This document shows positions 15,643-23,288 of a stretch of 29,794 nt of DNA, one piece after another. This DNA is from JABCYV01 sp035512155 (GTDB lineage Bacteria > Acidobacteriota > Terriglobia > Terriglobales > Acidobacteriaceae). Position numbers and translations under genes: made by a program. Below the pieces are notes generated by a model. It had not been told where the DNA came from, searched no databases, and saw only the letters and a list, made by a program, of their open reading frames with translations. Numbering within the stretch: position 1 is the first letter of the stretch; every line of letters starts with the position of its first letter. The stretch is taken from positions 1-29,794 of the forward strand of contig DATKEN010000170.1 of NCBI GenBank assembly GCA_035512155.1, written 5' to 3'.

Positions 15643-16553
15643 ACAAACCTGCGCGTGGATCGCTGCTGGGTATCGAACATCTCGATGCGGGAGAAATCCT
15701 GGGAGTATTCAAGCTTGCCCGGCGGATGAATCCGCTCAAGCCGCGTCCCTTGCTGCGCGGAAAGCGCGTGCTGCTTCTGTTTTACGAACCCTCCACGCGC
15801 ACCCGCAGTTCGTTCGAAGTCGCGGCGAAATCTATGGGTGCGATGACCACGCTGGTGCTCGCCAGTGGATCCAGCATCGAGAAGGGCGAGTCGCTGCTTG
15901 ATACGGCCTACACTCTGCGGGCCGTGGGTGCGGATGTCATCGTCGTGCGTCATCCTCTGGCCGGCGCTCCCCTGCTCATGGCCAAGCATTTGGATATTCC
16001 TGTCGTGAATGCTGGCGATGGCATGCATGAGCATCCCTCGCAGGCATTGCTCGACGCCTATACCATCCTCCGTCACAAGAAAAATCTTAAAGGCCTCCAG
16101 GTGGCGATCGCCGGCGACATTTATCACAGCCGCGTGGCCCGTTCCGCGATTCATCTGCTGGGTAAGTTCGGAGCCCACATTACCCTATGCGGCCCGCCTG
16201 AATTTCTTCCGGAGGTGGCGACCAGCCTGGCCCCCGGCTTGCACATTACGCGCACGGTGGAAGATGCAGTTCGTGGCGCTGACGTGATCATGGTGTTGCG
16301 GGTGCAAAAAGAGCGCTTGGCGGGAGTGAAGATCAGCCTGCAGACTTACATTGAGCGCTACCAGATCACTATGGCTCGAGTGAAGCTGGCGAAGCGTGAC
16401 GCCATGGTGATGCATCCGGGGCCGATTATCCGCGGGCTTGAACTGACCTGGGAAGTGGCCGACTGCCCGCAGTCGGCGATCGTCGAGGAGGTGCGTAACG
16501 GTGTGCCTGTGAGGATGGCAATCCTGGCAAAGGCGCTTGGCAGAGCTAGGTAA
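15639..16553 (+). CDS. pyrB: Aspartate carbamoyltransferase, catalytic subunit
   Basis: A 304-residue enzyme joining carbamoyl phosphate and L-aspartate, the first committed step of pyrimidine synthesis. The carbamoyl-phosphate loop FYEPSTRTRSSFE is at 48-60, the 80s-type loop GSSIEKGESLLDT follows with its Lys, and HEHPSQALLDAYTI and MHPGPIIRGLEL complete the active-site motifs. No regulatory pyrI subunit is present nearby. Length is typical. The ATG overlaps the stop of a short upstream ORF. Confidence 0.97.
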   Translation: MNKPARGSLLGIEHLDAGEILGVFKLARRMNPLKPRPLLRGKRVLLLFYEPSTRTRSSFEVAAKSMGAMTTLVLASGSSIEKGESLLDTAYTLRAVGADVIVVRHPLAGAPLLMAKHLDIPVVNAGDGMHEHPSQALLDAYTILRHKKNLKGLQVAIAGDIYHSRVARSAIHLLGKFGAHITLCGPPEFLPEVATSLAPGLHITRTVEDAVRGADVIMVLRVQKERLAGVKISLQTYIERYQITMARVKLAKRDAMVMHPGPIIRGLELTWEVADCPQSAIVEEVRNGVPVRMAILAKALGRAR

Positions 16554-16558
16554 TGTAA

Positions 16559-16580
16559 GCGCGAGCGTTCACGCTCGTGC
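16559..16580 (+). terminator. Hairpin between pyrB and pyrC
   Basis: GCGCGAGCG (16559-16567) and CGCTCGTGC (16572-16580) form 9 bp with one G-U around a TTCA loop, 6 bases after the pyrB stop. It lacks a T-run. It may attenuate or stabilise the pyrB-pyrC message, or be a small palindromic repeat. Confidence 0.4.
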
Positions 16581-16608
16581 GGTTTCGGCTGCACATTTTG
16601 GGAATCCT

Positions 16609-17913
16609 GTGAATCGAAGAGAAAATCACAGCTTGCTAATCAAGGGCGGGCATCTAGTAGATCCCGCCGCAAGGGTTGACGCTCCCATGGACGTCCTCTT
16701 GCGCGAGGGACGTGTCGCCGAGGTTGCGCTGCCCAACAAAATCCGCGGCAGCGCCGATGAAAAGTTTGACGCGCGCGGTCTGATTGTGGCCCCCGGCTTC
16801 ATCGATCTGCACGTTCACTTGCGCGAGCCCGGCCAGAGCTACAAGGAGACCATCGCGTCAGGCACCGCCGCCGCTGCTGTCGGGGGATTTACCTCGATCT
16901 GCTGCATGCCCAATACCCATCCCATTGTCGACTCACCAGAATGGGTCACCTGGATTCAGCAGGCCGAGCGCGGCGCAGCAGTCAACGTTTTTCCAGTTGC
17001 TGCCGCGACCAAGGCCAGCAAGGGCGCGGTGCTCACCGATTTCCGTGGATTGCAGCGGGCCGGCGCGATTGCAGTCACCGATGACGGCAAACCGATTCTG
17101 GGCAACGACATCATGCGGGAGACGCTGCGATTGGCATCCGAGCTTAATCTCCCCGTAATTCAGCACGCCGAAGATACGCGCATGACGGAACATTGCTCGA
17201 TGAACGATGGACCCACTTCATTTCGGCTGGGGTTGCGCGGAATGAAGGCGGCGGCAGAGGCGTCTATCGTCGAGCGCGACGTGCAACTCGCCCAGCAGTT
17301 TGCGGGCACACGCTTGCATGTAGCGCATCTCTCGACGGCGGATGCGCTCAAAGCCGTGCGCCGTGGCAAGCGCAGTAAGGCCCGCATCACCTGCGAAGTC
17401 ACGCCGCATCACTTCACTTTGACCGACGCCGACGTCGCCGACTACGACACCAATTTCAAAATGAATCCGCCCCTGCGCTCTGCTTCTGATCGCGAGGCCA
17501 TCCTGGTGGCGCTGGCGGACGGCACCGTGGACGCCATCGCCACCGATCACGCGCCCCATGCACCTCATGAAAAGATCATCGAATTTGAGCGCGCTCTGTT
17601 CGGGGTCACGGGTCTGGAGACCGTACTCGGCGTCGCCATCACCCGCCTGCACCGCGAGCAACGGATTCCGCTGGCAAGAATTGTGGAACTCTTCACTGCA
17701 GGCCCGGCACGTGTGGTCGACATCAAAGGGCGCGGCAGCTTGGCACGCGGTAGTCACGCCGACGTCACCATCTTCGATCCTAAGAAGCGCTGGACGTTTG
17801 AAGCCGCGAAGTCTCGCTCCAAGTCGCGCAACACTCCATTTGACGGCTGGCAGCTTACCGGGAAAGTTGTGGCTTCGATTGTGGGTGGGCGGGTCGTGTA
17901 CCGGGCAGATTAA
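16609..17913 (+). CDS. pyrC: Dihydroorotase
   Basis: A 434-residue amidohydrolase closing carbamoyl aspartate to dihydroorotate, acting right after PyrB. FIDLHVHLREPGQ at 63-75 supplies the two metal-binding histidines (68 and 70). CMPNTHPIVDS is the conserved substrate-binding region, and TDDGKPIL, VIQHAED, LHVAHLST, CEVTPHHFTL and ATDHAPH carry further metal and active-site residues of the B. subtilis-like class I type. GTG 16609 gives the normal family length; longer in-frame starts would reach into pyrB. Confidence 0.96.
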   Translation: MNRRENHSLLIKGGHLVDPAARVDAPMDVLLREGRVAEVALPNKIRGSADEKFDARGLIVAPGFIDLHVHLREPGQSYKETIASGTAAAAVGGFTSICCMPNTHPIVDSPEWVTWIQQAERGAAVNVFPVAAATKASKGAVLTDFRGLQRAGAIAVTDDGKPILGNDIMRETLRLASELNLPVIQHAEDTRMTEHCSMNDGPTSFRLGLRGMKAAAEASIVERDVQLAQQFAGTRLHVAHLSTADALKAVRRGKRSKARITCEVTPHHFTLTDADVADYDTNFKMNPPLRSASDREAILVALADGTVDAIATDHAPHAPHEKIIEFERALFGVTGLETVLGVAITRLHREQRIPLARIVELFTAGPARVVDIKGRGSLARGSHADVTIFDPKKRWTFEAAKSRSKSRNTPFDGWQLTGKVVASIVGGRVVYRAD

Positions 17914-17935
17914 ACATCCCAACGATTGCAGGAAG

Positions 17936-17951
17936 TGTTCCACGTGGAACC
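17936..17951. promoter_or_regulatory. parS-like palindrome (candidate ParB binding site)
   Basis: TGTTCCACGTGGAACC contains a perfect 14-bp palindrome at 17937-17950 that matches the bacterial parS pattern (consensus TGTTTCACGTGAAACA) with substitutions seen in known variants. It sits in the non-coding gap 23 bases after pyrC. ParB bound here would help position the origin region. No parA or parB lies in this window. Confidence 0.65.
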
Positions 17952-18034
17952 TTTCGACGTCGGTAAGTGGCTCATTTGCTGCGTTTTGGCTATTTGATGG
18001 TGCTCCAATAAAATCCCTACCCCGCCGGTAAAAC

Positions 18035-18086
18035 TTAGACTATTATACATTTAACTGTATATTATTAAGTCAATTTCTGTTACACT
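18035..18086 (+). promoter_or_regulatory. AT-rich promoter and operator of the toxin-antitoxin operon
   Basis: TATACA (18044-18049) and TGTATA (18056-18061) are perfect inverted arms with a 6-base spacer. The right arm overlaps a possible -10, TATATT (18058-18063), 17 bases after TTAGAC (18035-18040, a weak -35). An extended -10, TGTTACACT (18078-18086), is an alternative. The stretch is far richer in A and T than its surroundings. Autoregulation by the antitoxin through this dyad is the usual arrangement and is inferred here. Confidence 0.5.
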
Positions 18087-18103
18087 TTCTTGGTGGGGAA
18101 TGG

Positions 18104-18478
18104 ATGCCAGAATTCCCTAAAGACGCACTGATTGCTTGGGAAGGCGATTCGAAAGAAGTCATCAGTTCGTTCCCGGATGAAGCAAAACAGAACCTGGGAT
18201 TTCAGTTGCGCCTTTTGCAACAAGGACAGCAGCCGACGGACTATCGGGCAATGAGAACAGTCGGTCCGGGAGTTTTCGAGCTCAGAGATCAGGACGAGCG
18301 GGCATGGTATCGCGTGATCTATCTGTCAAGAATCCAGAACGTGGTTCATGTGCTGCATTGCTTTGAGAAAAGGAGCCGTGAGACCCCAGCAAGGGAGGTC
18401 AACACGGCGAGGCAGCGGCTCAAGGCGGTCCAAGCGCGCATAGCCGAGGAGAGAAAACATGAAAAGCGAGAACGATAG
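18104..18478 (+). CDS. HigB/Gp49-like toxin (RelE superfamily)
   Basis: A 124-residue, basic protein resembling the phage Gp49-like/HigB group of RelE-type ribosome-dependent mRNA interferases. Supporting features are the central GPGVFELRDQDERAWYRVIYLSR strand region and VVHVLHCFEKRSRETP, the equivalent of the family's VLLHGFxKKTxKTP motif. The toxin gene comes first, as in higBA. It overlaps the antitoxin start by 20 bases. Its start is ATG 18104 behind GGTGGGGA (18092-18099). The C-terminal 30 residues are Arg/Glu/Lys-rich. The pair lies between housekeeping genes behind AT-rich DNA, suggesting acquisition. Confidence 0.85.
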   Translation: MPEFPKDALIAWEGDSKEVISSFPDEAKQNLGFQLRLLQQGQQPTDYRAMRTVGPGVFELRDQDERAWYRVIYLSRIQNVVHVLHCFEKRSRETPAREVNTARQRLKAVQARIAEERKHEKRER

Positions 18479-18794
18479 ACCCACTCACATCACGCGGGAA
18501 AACGTGCTCGAGGACCTCGGATTCTCTCCGGAGCAAGCTGCGGTCTTGAAGTTCAAGGCCGATTTGTACCAGGCAATTTTGAAGTACGCTCGCAAGTATT
18601 CGCAAAAGCAGTTGCAAGCGATCCTGGGAGAGCCACAGCCTCGCGTGAGCGAATTGCTCAATGGAAAAATCGCAAACAAGAGCGTAGACAAGCTCCTCTA
18701 CTACGCGGGACGACTCGGCATTGAAGCTAAAGCCAGATTTCCCCAAACCAACAAACAGGTTGTGCAGCGAGAGTTGGCTGTGGCCGCGCGTTGA
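18459..18794 (+). CDS. HigA-like antitoxin, XRE family helix-turn-helix
   Basis: A 111-residue protein with an N-terminal ENVLEDLGFSPEQAAVLKFKADLYQAILKYARK segment and a helix-turn-helix, KYSQKQLQAILGEPQPRVSELLNGKIANKSVDKLLYYAGRLGI, typical of the XRE-type antitoxins that pair with Gp49-like toxins (the HTH_37 type). It should neutralise the toxin and bind the upstream dyad. GAGGAGAG upstream of ATG 18459 lies inside the toxin gene. The overlap with the toxin implies coupled translation. Confidence 0.88.
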   Translation: MKSENDRPTHITRENVLEDLGFSPEQAAVLKFKADLYQAILKYARKYSQKQLQAILGEPQPRVSELLNGKIANKSVDKLLYYAGRLGIEAKARFPQTNKQVVQRELAVAAR

Positions 18795-18810
18795 GCAAAA
18801 GGACTCAGAA

Positions 18811-19128
18811 ATGGCTAACGAAACAAACAATGATTGGCCCATCCCCGCGTACATAGAACGGGCGCGTTTAGTTACAACCTGGCAAAAGGCTCGGTTCGTC
18901 CCTCGCGATGCCGAGCACTATCGCCGTTCCCCATCGGGCGAACTAGTCACCGAAATGCCTGAGGTTATTCCGGCTGGCTGGGACCATGAGCAGTGCGTGC
19001 TCTGCATGACGAAAATCGCACAACTTCCAGGCTGTCAGCGCGAGGGCTACAGCAACGACGGGGGGAGTCTATGGCTTTGTCTTGCTTGCTACGAACAGTA
19101 CGTCTCTCGGTCGCAGAAAACTGAATAG
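18811..19128 (+). CDS. Small Cys-rich hypothetical protein, third gene of the operon
   Basis: A 105-residue protein, not assigned to a named family. A CVLC pair (about 67-70) and a C-terminal CLAC pair (about 91-94) in LWLCLACYEQYVS suggest a zinc-binding knuckle; GYSNDGGSLWLC resembles other small hypothetical proteins I recall. ATG 18811 is supported by AAAAGGA (18797-18803) 7 bases upstream and lies 16 bases after the antitoxin stop. Its co-direction makes it a possible third toxin-antitoxin component or a passenger gene. Confidence 0.7.
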   Translation: MANETNNDWPIPAYIERARLVTTWQKARFVPRDAEHYRRSPSGELVTEMPEVIPAGWDHEQCVLCMTKIAQLPGCQREGYSNDGGSLWLCLACYEQYVSRSQKTE

Positions 19129-19167
19129 GCCGTATCCATGCTATGACTTGATAGCACATTCCGATCG

Positions 19168-20379
19168 CTACACAATCCCCATCCGCTTCCCGACTCGTTT
19201 CAGCACGTCCAACGCCTGTTCCAACTCTTCCTGTGTGTGCGTCGCCGTCATGATTGTCCGAATGCGGGCCTTGCCTTCGGGGACGGTCGGAAACGCGATG
19301 CCAGTGCCCATGACGCCTTCCTTGAACAGCTCTTTGGAGAAGTCCATGGTGAGTTTGCCGTCGCCGATGATGATGGGCGTGATCGGAGTTTCGCTGGCGG
19401 GCGTGGTTTCGCCGCCGATGTCGAAGCCGAGCAGTCCCAATTCTTTTTTCCAGAAGCGCGTGTTCTGCCAGAGCTTCTCGATGCGCTCGGGTTCGTTTTC
19501 CAGCACTTCGAAAGCCGCAATGCAGGTCGCGGCCACCGACGGCGGATGCGAGGTCGAGAACAGAAACGGCCGCGCGCGATGGTAGAGAAAATCAATCAGA
19601 TCGCGCGTGCCGCAGACGTATCCTCCAAGCGCCCCAATCGCTTTTGACAGGGTTCCCACCTGAATGTCGACGCGGCCGTGCACCTTGAAATGATCGATGG
19701 TTCCGCGTCCGTTGCGTCCCAGTACGCCCGAGGCGTGGGCATCATCCACCATCATGATGGCGCCATATTTCTCTGCCAGATCGCAGAGCGCGGGGAGCGG
19801 ACCGATATCGCCATCCATGGAGAAGACGCCGTCCGAGATCAGCAGCTTTTTCCCGGGCTCGTTCTTCACGCTGGCGAGCCTTTCCTCGGCTTGCGCGATG
19901 TTTTTGTGCTCGAAGACCAGAATCTTGGCTCTCGACAGGCGGGCGCCGTCGATGATCGAGGCATGATTCAGTTGGTCGGAGATGATGAAATCGTCTTTGC
20001 CCAGCACCGCCGAGACTGTGCCCGCATTGGCGGCAAACCCCGATTGGAATACGACACAGGCTTCGACATTCTTGAAGCTTGCGATCTTCTCCTCCAGTTC
20101 CATGTGAATCTTCATGGTTCCCGCAATGGTGCGCACCGCGCCCGACCCGACACCATACTTGCGCGTGGCTTCGAGCGCGGCCTCGCGCAGCTTGGGATGC
20201 GTGGTCAGGCCGAGATAATTGTTCGAGGCCAGATTGATAACTTTCTTGCCGTCGAACGTGCAGACCGGTGCTTGCTCGTCTTCGAGTACACGCAGGCGGA
20301 AGTGCGTGCCTTTGGCTTTTAGATCATTCAACTGATCGGTGAGATAAGAAAGCGGATCGACGCGAGTGGTGGTTGGCAT
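19168..20379 (-). CDS. kbl: Glycine C-acetyltransferase (2-amino-3-ketobutyrate CoA ligase)
   Basis: A 403-residue PLP enzyme of the alpha-oxoamine synthase family; in threonine breakdown it converts 2-amino-3-ketobutyrate and CoA into glycine and acetyl-CoA. NNYLGLTTHPKLREA, QSGFAANAGTVSA, DQLNHASIIDGARLS and DDAHASGVLGRNGRG are class hallmarks, and GTLSKAIGALGGY carries the PLP-binding Lys246. It resembles Kbl more than AONS or serine palmitoyltransferase, though neighbours give no threonine dehydrogenase. ATG 20379 has GGAG 6 bases upstream. The alternative start at 20391 is a TTG that overlaps this site. Confidence 0.93.
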   Translation of the reverse strand: MPTTTRVDPLSYLTDQLNDLKAKGTHFRLRVLEDEQAPVCTFDGKKVINLASNNYLGLTTHPKLREAALEATRKYGVGSGAVRTIAGTMKIHMELEEKIASFKNVEACVVFQSGFAANAGTVSAVLGKDDFIISDQLNHASIIDGARLSRAKILVFEHKNIAQAEERLASVKNEPGKKLLISDGVFSMDGDIGPLPALCDLAEKYGAIMMVDDAHASGVLGRNGRGTIDHFKVHGRVDIQVGTLSKAIGALGGYVCGTRDLIDFLYHRARPFLFSTSHPPSVAATCIAAFEVLENEPERIEKLWQNTRFWKKELGLLGFDIGGETTPASETPITPIIIGDGKLTMDFSKELFKEGVMGTGIAFPTVPEGKARIRTIMTATHTQEELEQALDVLKRVGKRMGIV

Positions 20380-20537
20380 TTTTGTCTCCAAAATTAGGAA
20401 CCGCAGACCATAAGAATTGCAGGGAACTAGCGACTCATCAGTTTAATACCGGGGAGAATGAGGAGGAAACTTCGTCTAGCGAGACAGCGCAGTTGTGCAA
20501 ATTTCAAAAGCAGATCTCAGTTAGTTGTTCCCAGTTC

Positions 20538-21242
20538 TCAGCTTTTGGCCGGGAGCGCCAGATCCGCGAGCGCTTTGAGACTGTGAACTTCCAAATCCGG
20601 CTGAGCAGACGCCGCTTTAGCTGCGCCCGCACCCGGACGAGGCGATGGGCGATTCACCCACACCGTTGCTATGCCCAGAGATTTGGCCGGGACCACGTCA
20701 TGATAGACGCTCTGAGCGACGTGGAGCCACTGGGTCGGCTGCACCCCGATTCGTTCTTGCGCCAACTTGAAGACTCGGAGCGAAGGTTTGTAGGCGCGGG
20801 CCTGTTGCGCCGTGATCACGTGGTCGAACTGCACTTCAAGACGTCGCGCGGTGACAGCGAACAAGTCATCGTCAACGTTAGACGTGATCGCTAGTTGATA
20901 GCGACTTTTGAGCTTGCGGAGGGCTGCGACCGTGTCTGGAAATGGCAGCCAATTGGCCAGAGATTCCGGCAGCGACCGCACTTCCGACTCGGAAGGCACA
21001 AAACCTAGGCGCTCGCCGAAGCCGCGAACTACCGATTTCAGAACTTCGCGATAGGACTGGTACTCTCTTTGCTCCGCCTGCAACTCCAGTTCGGAGTAGA
21101 ACTCCAAAAGCTCTGCATCGGTAACAGTCCGGCCGTGGGCTGTCAGAATGGGACGCAAGGCACCAAATATTCCCGTTTCCCAGTCGATTAGCGTGCCATA
21201 ACAGTCAAAGGTCAGCACTTGAAAGCGAGTGAAGTCGAGCAT
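20538..21242 (-). CDS. HAD-superfamily hydrolase, haloacid dehalogenase type II
   Basis: A 234-residue hydrolase. TFDCYGTLIDWE supplies the nucleophile Asp13 and the YGTL motif of type II L-2-haloacid dehalogenases. AITSNVDDDL is motif II, and RAYKPSLRVFKLA gives the motif III lysine. SVYHDVVPAKSLGI is the motif IV region; GIATVWVNR is typical. The substrate is unknown; many relatives act on phosphates or halogenated acids. The stop of the gene upstream lies 20 bases away, so it may be co-transcribed with the lipoprotein gene. Confidence 0.9.
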   Translation of the reverse strand: MLDFTRFQVLTFDCYGTLIDWETGIFGALRPILTAHGRTVTDAELLEFYSELELQAEQREYQSYREVLKSVVRGFGERLGFVPSESEVRSLPESLANWLPFPDTVAALRKLKSRYQLAITSNVDDDLFAVTARRLEVQFDHVITAQQARAYKPSLRVFKLAQERIGVQPTQWLHVAQSVYHDVVPAKSLGIATVWVNRPSPRPGAGAAKAASAQPDLEVHSLKALADLALPAKS

Positions 21243-21262
21243 TGTTCCTATTGAAGCCGACC

Positions 21263-21970
21263 TTATCTCAATTCCAGCGGCTGCTCCAACTTAAAGCTCA
21301 GGGCTGATTCCGCGGGGATAACGATGTCCTTGTTCCCGGTGAACGCAGCGCCTCCGGTGCCCGCGCCGCCTCCGGCCAATGCGCCTATGGCAGCGCCTTT
21401 ACCCCCACCCGCCAGTCCGCCAATCAGCGCGCCGACAGCAGCTCCGCCGCCCGCCAATACCGCGGTGCGTTTGCCCTTGCCTTTTTCGGTGCGCTCGATC
21501 GAAGAAGTCTGGATGCCCTTATCAGTGCCCTTGACGTTGATCGAAGTAAGCTTCAGTTGCAGACGAGCGCCGCCCTTGAAGCGCCCGAGTGGCGCCGCGT
21601 CCACCACGACTCCGGAAGCAGTCGCCCCGGCTCGAATCATTTCTCTTCCGTCAACCTGAACTGGCTCAGCCAAGGAAGCCGAAAAAGCCTGGCCGGGCTG
21701 GCTGATCTTAGACCCCACGGCCTCACCCAAGCGCACGGTCAGCACGGTGCCGGTTGGAAGAATGACCGGTTGGGGGGCTTCCGCCCTGGGTTTCATGGCC
21801 GAACCGCTGGATGGGGCCGAAGAGTCCGCAGCCGGAGCGGTCGGCGCGCTGGCGGAGTTCGTGGAATTTGCGTCGCTTGTTGATGAATCGGAACTTTTGT
21901 TGCTCTTGCAGCCCAACAAAGCGATGGACAGACAAAGGCCCAGTGTGATTGTTGCCAAAGGTGAACGCAT
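21263..21970 (-). CDS. Lipoprotein with glycine-zipper region
   Basis: A 235-residue protein with signal and lipobox (SIALLGC, Cys21). A Ser/Ala/Pro/Asp-rich low-complexity linker of about 35 residues follows. The middle, PVILPTGTVLTVRLGEAVGSKISQPGQAFSASL, resembles outer-membrane lipoprotein beta-sandwich segments. AVLAGGGAAVGALIGGLAGGGKGAAIGALAGGGAGTGGAAFTG-type Gly/Ala repeats, at about 170-215, form a glycine-zipper helix. It probably anchors in the envelope; exact function unknown. GGAGG lies 5 bases before the ATG. Confidence 0.8.
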   Translation of the reverse strand: MRSPLATITLGLCLSIALLGCKSNKSSDSSTSDANSTNSASAPTAPAADSSAPSSGSAMKPRAEAPQPVILPTGTVLTVRLGEAVGSKISQPGQAFSASLAEPVQVDGREMIRAGATASGVVVDAAPLGRFKGGARLQLKLTSINVKGTDKGIQTSSIERTEKGKGKRTAVLAGGGAAVGALIGGLAGGGKGAAIGALAGGGAGTGGAAFTGNKDIVIPAESALSFKLEQPLELR

Positions 21971-22040
21971 AAAGACCTCCGTTCAGAAATTGTTAACCAG
22001 AAAGCAATGGTGGCGCGACGCGCGAGGCTAAAACCTTGGG

Positions 22041-22073
22041 TACTTCCGGGAAACGCGACAGGATCCGGAAGTA
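22041..22073. terminator. Perfect 9-bp inverted repeat downstream of the yhaM-like gene
   Basis: TACTTCCGG (22041-22049) and CCGGAAGTA (22065-22073) form a perfect 9-bp stem around a 15-base loop in the 137-base gap between the yhaM-like stop and the lipoprotein start. There is no T-run on either side, so it may be a terminator of a non-classical kind or an operator. Confidence 0.4.
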
Positions 22074-22107
22074 ATTGGCGTAATACTACCGTGACCTGAT
22101 GCGAATG

Positions 22108-23235
22108 TCACGCTAGCGGAGTCTGTTTCTTTTCAGCGAACTCTAGGTCAGCTGGTGTTGGGGCATCTTCGGCGGCACCCGCTGTCTCGGGAACCGCCGA
22201 CGTCAGCCCGGATGTCTTCTCATTATTTTCGAAATGGTTATTCTCGAGATCTCTTTTTCCCGTACCTTTCTTTTCCAGAAATCTTGCGCTGTTCAGCAGC
22301 GGTCGGCCGAGAGAAGGGTTGAAACCGGTCCAGAAGCCCTCCGAATCGCCACCGCGCTCGAAGTGAGCACGCATGCTTTCCATCTTGGAGTCGAGATCGT
22401 CAAGATAATGCAGCATGAGCGCTTCCGGAAACATGGGGAGCTTGGGAGAACCAAACTCATACTGTCCGTGATGGCTGATGATGAGATGTTCGACTAAAGT
22501 CTTCAGCTCGTCAGGGAAACCCGGCACCAGGGCGATTTTTGCCTGCAGCATTTCCAGTTCAATGACCATATGACCGAGGAGTTGGCCGCGCGTGCTGTAG
22601 GAGAAGGACCGGTTGTAAGTGAGTTCGTGAATCTTACCTATGTCGTGCAGGAAGGCTCCGGTAAGCAGGAGGTCGCGGTTGATCTGAGGATAGTTACGGC
22701 TGACCGCATCGCAGGAGCGGCAGAGCGAGACTACATGATCGAGCAACCCGCCAATATAGGCGTGGTGCAAGGTCTTGGCGGCTGGAGCCATGCGATACGC
22801 CTCGGCAATTTCGGGATCGGCCATGAAGGACTCAACCAGCGCCTTGAGGTGAACATTCTGAAAGCTGGCGACATAGCCGGCCAGCGTCTGCCACAACTCG
22901 CCGATGTCTTTCGTAGTCTTGGGCAGGTAATCGGAGAAATCGACTTCCGAATCCCCGAGACGACGGAGCTTATGGATGGTGATCTGAAATCGGTTCTTGT
23001 ATTTGTTGAGCAGGCCCTTGATCTTGACGAAGTCATCCTGCTCGAAAGCGTCCAGGGCATCTTGCACGTTGTCCCACATCTTGGCTTCGATGTGGCCGGT
23101 GCGATCACCGAGCGTCAACGCCAGGTAAGGTTCACCCGTTTTTTTGGGCTTCACCTGTTTGACGACGACGACGAAGCTCGAGGTAATGACTTTGTTTTCG
23201 TGCTGGACACAATCGCATACAAAGAAGTCTTTCAT
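22108..23235 (-). CDS. YhaM-like 3'-5' exoribonuclease (OB-fold plus HD domain)
   Basis: A 375-residue protein resembling YhaM/CBF1. The N-terminal OB-fold nucleic-acid-binding domain is at about 10-92 (SSFVVVVKQVKP ... LTLGDRTGHIEAKMWDN). The HD domain follows, with HHAYIGGLLDHVVSLC at 157-172, the His-Asp pair 197-198 in LTGAFLHDIGKIHEL, and LIISHHGQYEFGSP near 255. The C-terminal tail is low-complexity and not conserved. It is predicted to degrade RNA and perhaps single-stranded DNA in the cytoplasm. It lies 53 bases after the surA-like gene. The ATG has only a distant GGAGG, so the start is less secure. Confidence 0.85.
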   Translation of the reverse strand: MKDFFVCDCVQHENKVITSSFVVVVKQVKPKKTGEPYLALTLGDRTGHIEAKMWDNVQDALDAFEQDDFVKIKGLLNKYKNRFQITIHKLRRLGDSEVDFSDYLPKTTKDIGELWQTLAGYVASFQNVHLKALVESFMADPEIAEAYRMAPAAKTLHHAYIGGLLDHVVSLCRSCDAVSRNYPQINRDLLLTGAFLHDIGKIHELTYNRSFSYSTRGQLLGHMVIELEMLQAKIALVPGFPDELKTLVEHLIISHHGQYEFGSPKLPMFPEALMLHYLDDLDSKMESMRAHFERGGDSEGFWTGFNPSLGRPLLNSARFLEKKGTGKRDLENNHFENNEKTSGLTSAVPETAGAAEDAPTPADLEFAEKKQTPLA

Positions 23236-23288
23236 GATGAGTGGTGCCGTCGCCTCCGCAAGCTTGCCCCCGTTCGGGTCCAGCTCAA

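Noticed and set aside
19139..19156. TGCTAT/ATAGCA hairpin between the Cys-rich gene and kbl
   Set aside because: Only 6 AT-rich base pairs with no T-run; too weak to call a terminator.
19678..20322. Long frame opposite kbl
   Set aside because: No domain; explained as a shadow of the well-supported PLP enzyme on the minus strand.
20813..20828. CACGTG-centred palindrome inside the HAD gene, possible second parS
   Set aside because: Reads GATCACGTGGTC; the TTC and GAA flanks needed for the parS pattern are lost.
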